A stretch of DNA of 64,000 nucleotides from Lactarius indigo. Its lineage: Eukaryota > Basidiomycota > Agaricomycetes > Russulales > Russulaceae. The translations under genes and the position numbers were made by a program. Within the stretch, counting starts at the first letter, position 1. Each line of letters starts with the position of its first letter. Shown one piece after another: positions 44,754-55,800 of this stretch. The stretch lies in assembly GCA_025766275.1 (NCBI GenBank), contig JAFKAC010000009.1, positions 62,001 through 126,000 on the forward strand. The letters run 5' to 3'. The notes under the pieces were generated by a model. The model saw only the letters and a program-made list of their open reading frames with translations, searched no databases and was not told where the DNA came from.

Positions 44754-44807
44754 TCTGTGAATAATTTACCTTACTGTCATAGCCACAACCGGTACAGTAA
44801 GGGTCCA
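44754..44807 (-). repeat. Element J 5' LTR, second part, truncated
   Basis: It matches the ACCGGTACAGTAAGGGTCC end of beta-type LTRs but lacks the terminal CCGTAACA. It passes directly into the sequence of the LINE-like ORF1. Confidence 0.65.
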
Positions 44808-44837
44808 CGAGGAACTCCTTTCTTCCATACCACCACC

Positions 44838-44918
44838 ATGCCACCCAAACCAAAGCCTCCCTCCCCTCCCATCACTCCGCAACAAATCACAGGTGTCCTC
44901 AACTCTGTAGTATCTGGT
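44838..44918 (+). pseudogene. LINE-like ORF1, N-terminus
   Basis: It starts MPPKPKPPSPP at an ATG in good context (CACCATGCC). The Pro-rich start is followed by QQITGVLNSVVSG. It is cut at 44918 by an alpha-type solo LTR and continues at 45433 (VERLLAASPDHKDIL). Confidence 0.5.
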
Positions 44919-45427
44919 TGTTACGGTACAGACTTGATGACTCATTACACACGACTCATGACCAGTTATGACTATGGTCCGGTATCAGTATTAGTCATGG
45001 ACTCTTACATCGCATCAGTCAGCATAGTAGTTTGCATGTGATTGTGACTCGTGTATGACTCACTCCTAGGATAGCTGTACTAGGGTTCGAGCTAGTTACG
45101 CTATTGGTTACTTACCATTCCAGCGGCGCTTTAAAGCCCACGCATATCTGTATAAGTAGTTGTATCGGAAGACCAAGAGTCCCCATCTTGGTTATCTTCA
45201 ATCCACCACTTAACTCGTCTCCTGTCTGTCTTAGTCTCAGACTAAGTGTGCCTCCGCTATTATCCACCAAGGGATAAGCCCTCTTTCATCCTTCACTGCA
45301 GTGTGTGTCAAAGTACCCCTGTTCAGCTTGTGTTGGGTTGACACATGATCCCCATTCACATTACTTTCGCTAAGTCGGTTACGCCTACTCAGAGTCCAAG
45401 TTGGACTAACGCCGGTGGAGCGTAACA
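44919..45427 (+). repeat. Solo LTR, alpha-type (509 bp)
   Basis: TGTTACGGTACAG to GAGCGTAACA, perfect TSD CTGGT (44914-44918 and 45428-45432). It has TGACTCA near 44938 and TATAAGTAG near 45150. Confidence 0.9.
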
Positions 45428-45432
45428 CTGGT

Positions 45433-46483
45433 GTAGAACGGCTCCTTGCTGCCTCCCCAGACCACAAAGACATTCTGAGTCAAAACATCAAGTCCTTCTC
45501 TATGCACCCATCCATCACTACACTGCTGGGGGATGTCCCCCCCCCACACACATTCCGAACATCTCCCAAAAAGCATTTCCCAAGATGTCGCAGACATCAA
45601 GAAAACCCTCACTGCCCTTCAAAAGGCTCTGGCCGCCAGCCCACAAAATGGCAAACCCACCTCCAAACCCAAACCCTCCCAACCAGGAACCCCCGGCCAC
45701 CCAGAAACCCGTGGGTACAGCCCCCTCATTTGCCAAAGCTGCTGCCCTGCCACCGTGCCCTAGCATGGTAATCAGCCTCTCTCACATTGACTGGGGCAAG
45801 CAAAAGCCCTCACCGGCCATACTCTGCTCTGACATCAACTCTGCCCTGACTGCCGCCCAAAATGACCAGGTCCACATCTCTGCTGTAAAGTGGACCGCGA
45901 GGGACAACCTAGTCCTGATGGGGGGACCCAACACCACGGCACACCACCTCCAACTCTCCATTCCCACCATACGTCAGCACTTCTCCAAGACCTACCTAGA
46001 CCCTCAGGCCTCACACCCACTCCACATCAGACCTAACGTAAAATGGTCTAAAATTCTCATCAACAGCGTCCCAACCGGAGTTACTTCAACCTCGCCTGCA
46101 TACTCCCCTGATGCCTGTCACACAGCCCTCATCACGGAGAACCCCTCATATGCCTCCCTAAATATCACTCAACAACCTAGCTGGGTCAGAAACCCATCCT
46201 CCTACAAAGATAATGCACTGTCTTCCCTCGTGGTGGCATTCAAGGACCCAGACGGATCTCTTGTGCATGGCCTCTTGGCCAGTAAGACACTATTTATCTT
46301 TGGCACATGTGCCACCATCAAAAAGTGGAAGCACAAGCCGCACCCCTCAAAGGATAAAACTCCCACACTCAACCCACCTGAATTGCCATCAACTCCAAAC
46401 AACACCATTGATGCTCTCTTTCAGCAACTGGATCACGAACTCTCCCTATCTCTCCCCCCCACCCCCGCTCCTCACACAGCCGG
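45433..46483 (+). pseudogene. LINE-like ORF1, central part with two frameshifts
   Basis: It continues the ORF1 frame (SQNIKSFSMHPSITTLLGDV). A run of ten C near 45536-45545 shifts the frame to one encoding SISQDVADIKKTLTALQKAL, a probable coiled coil. A second shift near 45675-45700 leads to the frame of APSFAKAAALPP and a globular segment (45770-46330) with NLVLMGGPNTTAHHLQ, reminiscent of the RRM-like domain of LINE ORF1 proteins. It is cut at 46483 by a type Q solo LTR and continues at 47071. RNA binding is inferred from family type only. Confidence 0.5.
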
Positions 46484-47065
46484 TGTTACACCCTAGCAGG
46501 GGCATGGGTTCTAAAGGTTTCAAGTCACACAAGTATCAAGCGAAGACCTCTGTTGTCTTATTGCTATGAAATACAAGTGGCGAAAGTGTGGCACAGGGTG
46601 CAGCACTACTCTGTAATGTAGGACTCCTCATCCGAAGTGTCTGACACTTCTCTACACTTGATCTTGCTAGTGCACAGAGTATAACTGGTGTGACACGTTG
46701 ATATAGTTCAACTGCAAAGACTTCAAAGTGTCCTGGTTAGGGACTGAGGTAGGGGATGCACAAGAAGAGGGGGATAAGGCGAGGTCACACCAAAGTACGG
46801 AGGCAAGGTTGCTAGATTGCAAACGAAGCCAAGTCTGGCTTCCTACGGTCTACAGTACAGGTTTATATAGGGCGAGGTTCCAAACAACATGAACACAGGC
46901 CCACACAGAAGCAAAGAAACTAGATGGAGTAAAGAGACATTCGGATCAAGACAAGCAACGCCACTAACAGTAGTAGCTCCTTTGGGTAACAAGGTATGGG
47001 ACAGAAGGAGAAAGAACAAGACGAGAACACACTGTAACTGAGGTCCGAAGTGTTGGATCATAACA
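46484..47065 (-). repeat. Solo LTR, type Q (582 bp), in LINE-like ORF1
   Basis: TGTTACACCC to GGATCATAACA; TSD GCCGG (46479-46483) and GCCAG (47066-47070), one CpG transition apart. Confidence 0.87.
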
Positions 47066-47340
47066 GCCAGGCCATCCACCAGGCCCACTCAAGATACAAA
47101 GGGAACCATGGGCAAAGCCGGAAGACCCAAGGCTAAAGTCACTCGCTCAACCATCAAGAACACATAGCCTACTCTGGGCTTGGGTGAACACTGCCCCCCA
47201 GCGCTCCTTCTGCTTGACTGTTGTTAGGTGCCCTCTCAGGGCAGTGGAGCTTTAGATGTCCAGGAAACATCCATAATTAGTAGAGTATATCATGTATCGG
47301 GAACACCAGAGTCGTGCTACATAGGGTACTAGGCCCCAAG
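47066..47340 (+). pseudogene. LINE-like ORF1 C-terminus and following spacer
   Basis: The frame from 46483 continues through MGKAGRPKAKVTRSTIKNT to TAG near 47168; basic, Lys/Arg-rich end. The remaining ~170 bp to 47340 have no open frame. They contain a GCCCTctcAGGGC hairpin near 47230. Confidence 0.45.
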
Positions 47341-47834
47341 TGTTACGCTCCACCAGTGTTAGTCCGACTTGGACTCTGAGTAGGCGTAATCGACTTAGCA
47401 GATATCAGGCGAATGGGGATCACGTGTCAACCCAATGCAGGCTGAACAGGGGCACACTGGCACATGCTGCAGCAGAAGGTAAAAGAGGACTATCCCTTGG
47501 TGGATAGTAGTGGGGGGGCACGCTTAGTCCAAGACTAAGGCTGACAAAAGATGAGTCAAGTGGTGGATTGAAGAAGACCAAGATAGGGACTCTTGGTCTT
47601 CCAAGGCAACTACTTATACAGATACGTGCGGGCTTTAAAGCGCCGCTAGAATGGTAAGAAACCAATAGTGTAACTAGCTCGAACCCTAGTACAGCTATCC
47701 TAGGAATGAGTCATACATGAGTCACAATCACATGCGAACTGCTATGCTGACTGATACGATGTAAGTGTCCATGACTAATATTGTTACCAGACTGTAGTCA
47801 TAACCGGTCATGAGTCGTGCGTATGAGTCCATCA
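47341..47834 (-). repeat. Alpha-type LTR, truncated by element M (494 bp)
   Basis: It begins TGTTACGCTCC in plus coordinates and has TGAGTCA sites near 47708 and 47719. It lacks the last ~15 bp (CCGTACCGTAACA type), where element M begins at 47835. Confidence 0.82.
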
Positions 47835-48345
47835 TGTTACGGTATGGACTTGATGATTCATTACACACGACTCATAACCGGTTATGACTATGGTTTGGTA
47901 TCGATATTAGTCATGGACTTTTACATCATATCAGTCAGCATAGTAGTTCGCATGTGATTGTGACTCATGTATGACTCATTCCTAGGATAGCTGTACTAGG
48001 GTTTGAGCTAGTTACGCTATTGGCTTCCCATTGTTCTAGCGGCGCTTTAAAGCCCGCGCGTACCTGTATAAGTAGTCGCTTTAGGAGACCAAGAATCCCC
48101 ATCTTGGTCTTCTTCAATCCACCATCTTGACTCGTCTCTTGTTTGCCTTAGTCTCGGACTAAGTGTACCTCCACTTATATCCACCAAGGGATATACCTTT
48201 CCTCCATCCTTTGCTGCAGCGTGTGTCAGTGTGCCCCTGTTCAGCTTGCGTTGGGTTGACACGTGATCCCCATTTGCCTTACCTTCGCTAAGTTGATTAC
48301 GCCCATTCAGAGTCCAAGTCGGACTAACGCTGGTGGAGCATAACA
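47835..48345 (+). repeat. Element M 5' LTR (511 bp, alpha-type)
   Basis: TGTTACGGTATGG to GAGCATAACA, with TGACTCA near 47965 and 47976, TATAAGTAG near 48067, and the primer site AAGACCAAGAT at 48348-48358. Confidence 0.9.
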
Positions 48346-48365
48346 TTAAGACCAAGATCCTCATC

Positions 48366-49619
48366 GTGGCGTATTTGACTAGAGACCAGTGGACGTCCTT
48401 CCGTCCCTATCACATTGAACGACGAGGAGACCGCAACGTACCCACAAGATTCTTAGGAGCAGCTCAGTGGAGAGAACGAGGAGAAGACACTGGATACTTC
48501 GTAGAGTTTAATGGTCCTAACCGTTTCCGACCCGTTGAGTTCAATTTCGAACATCTCTGCTGGGTTGAGGTTACTTGGAACCCCATAGATCATCGCTGGG
48601 ACATTGTACGACCAGCTGGAAGGAATTACAATTGCGACATTGACGCACGAGAACTCAATAGCCGTGCAGATTACGGTCCCATCGATGGACAAGCACAAGA
48701 ACATACAGACGAAGGAATCAGTGGTGAGGAAGCCTCCGAAAGTCAGTCACCAAGCAGAGGAACAACGCTGGCAGAAGAAGCCAGTTTAGGAGCAATTGGC
48801 AATCACATTATACGACAAACTGAGTCCCTCACCATTCACCAACCCGAACCAGAAGTAATTCACATCCGCAGCCCAGCAGTCGCAATGGCAACTGCCACCA
48901 TCACACAAGAAGAACTACAGCTCACCACTGAAGCAAGGGACCAAATAGCCCTGGAAGAACAAAGATGCATTGCAGAAGAATCCAGAGCCAATCTGGCTCC
49001 CATCAATCCTTATACTGGTCACCGAATGACCGACGATGACGTAGCAATTCATTGCGCCATTGGACCAGACATAGCTGACCCTCCTAGTGGTGGAGGTGGA
49101 CCCCCTGACAACTTACCAGGAGGAGGACCCCCACCAAGAGGACCCGGGTTCGGAGGATTCCCTGGAGGATTCCCTGGAGGACCACCAGGAGAAGGACCAC
49201 CGAGAGGAGGATTACCAGGTGCAGGTCCTATTATTCCTCCAAGTAATAAATTAGCTGGCGAAGCACCAACAGTATTCGACAGGGAGCGTGCAAAAGTCGA
49301 AGCATTCCTCATGCAATGGCATGTCTACTGGGGAATGAACGCCGACGAAGGCATCATGGCCACACCATATCGACGCACCCTACTCTTCTTATCTTACATC
49401 AAAGGAGTCAACGTTAGCGAATGGGTACTAACGATGCTCACTTGGCTCAATGGCCAGATACAAGCCGGAATACCCCGTACTAGTGAGGGATTATGGAATG
49501 AAGTCATGCGTAGTTTCATGCAGCGCTTCCGCAATACGATGGAACAAGAGCAGGCGCAATACGAGCTCAAAAAGGGAGTTAAAATGATCGGGGGCAACCT
49601 AGATGAGTATTGCACCCAA
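48366..49619 (+). pseudogene. Element M Gag, first part
   Basis: From the conserved GTG (48366, ATCGTGG). N-terminal domain TRDQWTSFRPY to WNPIDHRWD; Gly/Pro-rich linker near 49085-49230; Gag domain FLMQWHVYWGMNADEG to LDEYCTQ. Open throughout this piece. It is cut at 49619 by solo LTR T; the frame resumes at 50389. Confidence 0.88.
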
Positions 49620-50383
49620 TGTAGCGGTATGACTTATCGTGACAACTAGACCAAGAGAAGGGTAAGTGAACTGAACTGGTGCACACCCAAGCCTAGCGTG
49701 GAGACAAGTCACGCGCCGAACGTACAGTCACTGCGGAGGATATGTGCACGTGAGGTCTTTATGCAAGACCAAAGGCAAGGTGATCACGCAGTGGCACGCT
49801 GAGTGGAGAACCAAGAGGACAAGTTAACATTGGAGAGGTAAGGGAGGTACAAAGGAATACGCACCTGAGTGGAGAACCAAGAGGACAAGTTGGTTCCACT
49901 CAGGATGCTACATGAGGGTTTATATACTATGCTGCGGCTGAGTTCGAATTACTACGGAACCTTGTTACTAAAGGTATTGTAATAGTAATGAGTCAGACGC
50001 TGACGCGTCGTGTCTAATAATAGCGTTATCTTGTTGTGCTGACTGATGCACAGTCATTAACGCTGACAGAACAATGACGTGTCCTTATCTATGAGTCATA
50101 ACCCTATGACAACGTAGTCTAGAACTATCTAGAATGTTCCCTGCTTATTGTCCAATGAGAAACTACTTATATAGTGACCTAAAGGGGTAACAATTAATAA
50201 GGAAGTTACTATCCCAGGGTCACGTGCTTGTGGGTGCACATGTTGGCATCACGTGACTAACCATCTTATCATATCTAATGATAAGGACTTGGACGTTTGG
50301 ACACAACGTTGGATGTTCATATCTTCACCAAATAAATCCATAAAAATATGGAAAAATAAGGCGAAAATGAAGCGTCCGTGACA
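49620..50383. repeat. Solo LTR, type T (764 bp), in M gag
   Basis: TGTAGCGGTATG to GCGTCCGTGACA, perfect TSD CCCAA (49615-49619 and 50384-50388). It contains TGAGTCA near 49990. There is no related copy in the window and no coding potential. Confidence 0.87.
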
Positions 50384-51090
50384 CCCAATTCGAACAGTTA
50401 ATACGCCGCACTCAGTACAGACTCGACGACCCTCAAACGCTAGACCTATTTGCAAGTGGGTTGCCAAAAGACCTATATGAGAAGGTCTACACCCTTGACA
50501 ACCCTCGAAATTACTGCAAATGGAAAGAGGCTGCCACCACTCGCCAACAACAATACCTTCACCTCAAAGCGGTACTAAACAAAGGAGTCCCTCCCGGACA
50601 AGGACAAGGACGACCACGTCAGCAACGACAATGGCAGGGACCACCAAGAAGTTCCTGGCAACCAAGAAATCTGCCACGAGATCCCAATGCAATGGATACC
50701 TCTGCAGATAGAATTTGAGGGCGACTTGCGGGAGCCGAAGATATACTCGCTCCTCGCCCCCCATACCAACCAAGAGGAGGATTCCTCCAGAAGGGAGGAA
50801 GACATAATAACCAAAGGCCAGTCACTTGTTACAACTGTGGGAAGGACAGACACATGGCCCGTGATTGTAGACAACCACGAGGAGGTTATCAACCTCTAGC
50901 ATCAACTAGTCAATATCTTGATACCGACTATCATCAACAAGAACCCGAAGTCGCTACCAGGGCAGTCCAAGACATACCCCCTCAACAGCGCGCCAGCGAT
51001 TGGCTTAATGGAGTAGCAGGAGAATCGGACGATGTAAAGGACATTATCCTCCAACAATTGTGGAAAAAGGAGGGTTTTCAGGACGCCTGA
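50384..51090 (+). pseudogene. Element M Gag, second part
   Basis: It resumes the Gag domain (FEQLIRRTQ-like, then GLPKDLYEKVYTLDNPRNY near 50461), then a basic RQQRQWQGPPRSSW segment, NAMDTSADRI, and TGA at 50716-50718. That is the same codon that is TGA in K and CGA in A. After it come the CCHC knuckle CYNCGKDRHMARDC near 50830 and the natural TGA at 51090. GGGTTTT is at 51072-51078. Confidence 0.87.
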
Positions 51091-51353
51091 ACCCATCGGC
51101 CTGGGTAAGGGCAGTCAATTGTAACAGTGTAATCATGACTCGCTATCATTCTATGAGAGTTCCAGTATCAATTCGCACCAGTTACGCAATGGCCGACATA
51201 CACGTGTTAGTAGACAGTGGGGCAACCCACTGTTTTATGAAACCCTCTTTCACGAAAAGGATGGGGTTGGGGACCAAGCTACTAGACGTCCCAAAGAAAA
51301 TATGGAATATCAACAACACCGAAAATAAATCAGGGCGTATCACTCACTATACC
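51060..51353 (+). pseudogene. Element M Pol, first part (protease)
   Basis: -1 frame relative to Gag. It has NPSAWVRAVNCNSVIMTRY and the protease motif VLVDSGATHCF near 51207. It is cut at 51353 within SGRITHYT by solo LTR S and resumes at 52172. Confidence 0.86.
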
Positions 51354-52166
51354 TGTTACGGTTTCACCCTCCCGACCTCGGCAAACAGCGATACGACGAA
51401 CGCAATTACAAGGAGAAGAAGAAGATAACGAAGAAAAAGCGGAGATAAGCCATAAACCAAGAGATAAGTGCCCTGGTCCGCGAGTCCACTGGACCTTCTG
51501 CGATGATGCGCAGAATTGCAGGTTCCACTGACCTGGATAAGGAGCAATATCAACATCGCCCGTCACGTGACCCCAGCACGTGACCTGGCTAGAATGCACC
51601 GGAAGAGTCCAGATGAGCTTGTGCCTGGCTGACTGATGTTTGGTACCTGATAACTAATATTGACTGCGGATGACTCATAGACGATTACACTGTTACGATA
51701 AGGATGACTGATACCTCATCATGATTGGTTGACTGACTGTATGCTGACTGATGCTTACACATTCCCGATGACACTCTTACTGTACGATTACTCACCCTAG
51801 GATCGTTGTATTAGGGTTTCTGAGTTTGAACCTTACCGTGGCTAGGGTATAAGTAGGGTAGCTTGTATCCCCGGTTCCCTAGCTTGAGATCTTGTGGAAT
51901 TGTACCTGCTGTTTGCGGCTTTCCCTCTATCTTTTGAGCTGGGCTGTTTGCCACCCCTCTGGGCTGTCTGCTCACCCCCTTTTCCCCCTTTTATCTGCCA
52001 TTCTCTGCCTCTCAGTACTTCTAATCTGATAGAAGGCTGCCAGTATCTTGGTCAACTAGGGGACGCCTTGGCTGTATTTGCCTCCCCCGTGAGTAGCTGA
52101 CGACCTGGGGCATTGTGCACCTGCAGAACCGTCCAAGTCAGACACTACGGTGGTACAACCGTAACA
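51354..52166 (+). repeat. Solo LTR, type S (813 bp), in M protease
   Basis: TGTTACGGTTTCACC to CAACCGTAACA, perfect TSD ATACC (51349-51353 and 52167-52171). TATAAGTAGG near 51849; TGACTCA near 51670. Same length as the copy at 172-984 but clearly diverged from it. Confidence 0.9.
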
Positions 52167-52171
52167 ATACC

Positions 52172-52348
52172 GATGTTGATGTCCAAACTAAAGGCATCCA
52201 CAAGGAAATTTGCTTCCTCATTACGGATATAGGAAACGAAGACATCGTACTAGGATATCCATGGCTTGCAATATACGATCCTCATATCAAGTGGTCGCAA
52301 GCCGCCATACACGAGGATATGCTCCCCATCGTCATCCGATCAACTAAC
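52172..52348 (+). pseudogene. Element M Pol, second part
   Basis: Continues the protease-RT linker in frame (DVDVQTKGIHKEI, then DIVLGYPWLAIYDPHIKWSQ). It is cut after AAC at 52348 by element L and resumes at 60084 with CCC CGC ATC. Confidence 0.85.
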
Positions 52349-52830
52349 TGTAACGCCGTCACGACGTTAGCTCGACTTGAGCTCGATAAGGCGACTTCGG
52401 GACTTAGCTGATCACGCCCTGGGGCGTATGGCTCGAAGGCAAGTTCTAGATGTGCGCAGACACTAGGATCTTGGTAGCTCTCCTTTGAAGCGGAGACTCG
52501 GAAGGCAGGTATAGAGGAGACAAGTGACGATTGAAGAAGACCAAGATGGCGTATCTTGGTCTTCACAAGACAGTTTAAATACATAAACGAGCAGGCTTAG
52601 AAGCGCTGCTATGAGTCACAGTAAGTAGCGTCCAACGTATCGCGTAAGTATCTCAAACCCTAGTACTACTAGTACCAGTATCGGTGGCGTTGTCCTCAGT
52701 CAGCTATCAGTACCGTATCTCCTATCGCACTACCATATCACCGCACGTCGTAAGTAAGTCCGTCACTAATATACCTTACCGCCGTAGTGACAACCGGTAC
52801 AGTAAGGGTTCCATACGTGAGACCGTAACA
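52349..52830 (-). repeat. Element L 3' LTR (482 bp, beta-type)
   Basis: TGTAACGCCG to GACCGTAACA in plus coordinates; TGAGTCA at 52612-52618; TTTAAATAC upstream (minus sense) of the start 11-mer. Confidence 0.93.
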
Positions 52831-52860
52831 TCACCCCCTTTTCAGCGTGAGACTCCAGAC

Positions 52861-55800
52861 TCACCGGAAGTCCCGCGCCGTCCACGTGGACTGTTCGTCG
52901 CTGATCCTCTCGAAGACGTTAGCCCTCTCCAACCGATAAATACAGTCTTGCTTATCGTCCCTCGCCGTCAGGCGCATGGCCTGGAGCTGACGAATGCGGG
53001 CTGCAAGCCGCTCCTCTTCGTATGCCGCCGCCCGATAGCGTGTCACTTCCGCAGTCAGGGACTCATCCCCGATGCGGTTCAGTGCGCGGTCCGTGATCTT
53101 GTCGGAAGCGAGGATGATCAAGTCCTCGTGAGCGATGAAGGCGCGTCTCGCAGCCGGTAGCATCGGGTGAGCGTAGAGGGGTTTGCCGTAGAGATGGGGA
53201 GAGCCGGGGATAAGCCCCAGCACAAATGGGTTCGCACCTCCAACAATTTGGACATGGCTGGCGTTCATCTCTACGCCATCGGGTCCGGTGATGGGGAAGT
53301 GAATGTAATGGGGCTGTCGATTCGCCCTGAACCCTTCAGGCGCAAGGACCTGCGCAGGGTCGTCGTCGTGCGTGATGGGGGTGTGAAATGCGACGCCGGG
53401 CAGTCGCACACGTCCTCGAGACATGGCGGTTCCGTCGGTGTGGACGAGCCATGGGGTGATTCGGGGATCAGTAGGGTGGCTGTGCGTTCGAAGGAGGGGG
53501 TGTCTGACCGGGTAGTAATCCTCGTCGTCAACGTGAGCTTCGTCAGTAGGGAGCGCTGCCTGCGCTGCCGCAACTCGCTCAACCTCTTCTGCGCTAAGCG
53601 CAGTTGTTCGTCGGCCCACTCCTTCGCCACCCTCCGCCAATCCTCCGCTGCTTCTAACTCCTGTCGGGTCTTCGAGGGGACGGTCGGCAGGGAAAATTCC
53701 CCTTGTGCCGATGAGGTCGTCACCTGGGGGGATGACCGCGATGGGCTCGCGATTGCCGTTGTCGTCTCTGAAGATGTGAGGGACGGCATGCTGCTGCTCG
53801 TCGTCGGGCTGGCGCGTCGGGTCGGGGAACCTCTGTAGGACATTAGCCCATTCTTGAGCGGTGATATGCCCCGCTCGCATGTTTGCAGGTGTGTACGGAG
53901 TGAGCTGGACCTGTTGAACCACGGTTTCTTGGTCGTCTTCGACGAGGTTGGCGGCGTCTTGTGCGACTTGGTCGAGGAGGATCGCCGTGGTGACATGTCT
54001 GAGGGGAGAAGTGGGCATAGAGGTCTGAGAAGATCGAATGTAGGAATGATACTCTCCCCCTTCGCCTTCAGGCTGGCTTTTAAGATGTCGTACGGCTGTT
54101 CGGCCCTCTTGATACTCCCTTATCGCGTCTGGAGCAAATACGTCATCCTTATCGACCCACTGATTCTCCGAGTCAGGATAACCCTTCCATTTGACGAGAT
54201 ACTGTAATTTCTTCTTCCTGCCGAAATGCCGGGAGTCCATGATGGCCTCGACTTCGTATTCCTCCTCGCCTTCCACAAGGTCTGGTGGTGGACGTGGGAA
54301 GCTCTCGCTGTGAAAGGTTGTGCGCTTGTACGGCGTGAGAAGGTCTATGTGAAACACCGGATGGATGCTCCACTGCGTGGGAAGTTCGAGACGATAGTTA
54401 TAGGGGGACATCACCTGGACCACCTTAAACGGTCCGTGGCGTCGCGCCGCCAATTTTGCCGTGGGCTGATTGGTTCGTAAGTGCCTTCCTTCTAGCCACA
54501 CTTGGTCGCCGACTTGATAGCGTGGGGTGTCCTTGTGTCGAATCCAGCTGTCCTGTGCCTTTTTGATAAGGTCTTGGGCGAGTTGGCGTGCCTCTTTCAG
54601 CTGTGTTAGTCTAGTAATCGCATTTGGAATTGGGGATGGCTTATCGGTCCAATCAGCCGTTGGATTATACCCCATCAAGAGCATGAACGGTGATTGTTTC
54701 GTATGTTCATGGGGCCAATTGTTGTGCGCAAATTCTGCTATGGGGAGATACGCCGCCCAATTATCTTGACGCTCGTTGGCCCAGAAACGCAGATATTGTT
54801 CGAGCCACTGATTGGTTCGCTCGGACTGCCCGTCTGTGCGTGGATGATAGGCTGTGGAAATATTCTGTTGGATGCCTAGTATGCGGCATACTTCTCGTGT
54901 GAATTTAGAGGTGAATCGGGGGTCACGATCACTGATGATTTTACGCGGCAGTCCGAATCGTTTGAATACGTGATTTACGTACAAGATGGCGGTCCCTTCG
55001 GCCGTGATTTCTTCGTTGCATGGGATGAATATGGACGCCTTACTACAGTCGTGGTCAGTGATCGTTAGGATGCTATCATATGACTGGGAGGCTGGTAGTT
55101 TGGTGATAAAGTCTAGCGCGATGGTGTGAAACGGAGGGGCATCTGTGATGGCGGTAATTGGGTGTAGTGGGGCACGAGTTGGTCTGGTGTTAACTTTATT
55201 CCGCTGGCAGTCAGCACATCCCGTGACGTATTCATACACGTCTCGGCGGATACTTGGCCACCAGTGGTGTCGTTCCACAATCCGTTGCGTCCTACTTATG
55301 CCTGGGTGTCCATGTATCGGTGGATCATGATGGTCTTGTATGATTGCCCGATACGTCGTCATGGGTCCTGTGATTACCAATCGCCCATCCTTGTACCATT
55401 CTCCTTCTATCTTTTTGAGGCGATGGGCGTCGATCCAGGTCTTGATTATGGCAGGGTCCTGCCGTCGTCTCGGTTGTTGCATCATGGGATGTATTTCCAG
55501 CGTACGTGCGGCATTAGCGGCTCGTATGAATAATTCCGGGGGAAGGACAACCACACCTTGGTTATCTTCCTCGCCTTGATCGTAATCTGGTCGTCTTGAT
55601 AGCGCGTCTGCTCTGCCGTTGTTCTTCCCTTTGATGTGATGGATTTCGAAATCGTATTCCATCAACTCAAGCACTTCCCGGGCGACTCTACGACTGATCT
55701 TCTGTGGTGTCTTCCAGTATTGCAGGTTTAGGTGGTCCGAGAATATTTTAATCTTGTGTGGGGATCCCGCAAGTAGAGGGCGCCAATGCCGAAGAGCTTT

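Larger units (their letters stand above)
36518..44807 (-). mobile_element. Element J: old Ty3/gypsy chromovirus, truncated
   Basis: Minus-strand element. The 5' LTR is at 43714-44807 (interrupted), gag 43693-41081, pol 41099-36518. Its far end is cut by the copia element and lies outside the window. Solo LTRs are inserted at 38420, 41835 and 44171. It is the most diverged of the chromoviruses and the host of the left-hand nest. Confidence 0.85.
44808..47340 (+). mobile_element. Probable non-LTR retrotransposon (LINE) fragment, ORF1 region
   Basis: A single protein can be followed from ATG at 44838 to TAG near 47168 across two solo LTR insertions (44919-45427, TSD CTGGT; 46484-47065, TSD GCCGG/GCCAG). 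Protein character suggests LINE ORF1. No reverse transcriptase ORF2 is present, so the assignment is tentative. Confidence 0.45.

Noticed and set aside
53167..53838. 223-codon plus-strand ORF antisense to the L pol tail, with a counterpart at 21090-21746
   Set aside because: It mirrors the codon bias of the sense frame and lacks counterparts of similar length in A and K, unlike the sense +1 ORF.
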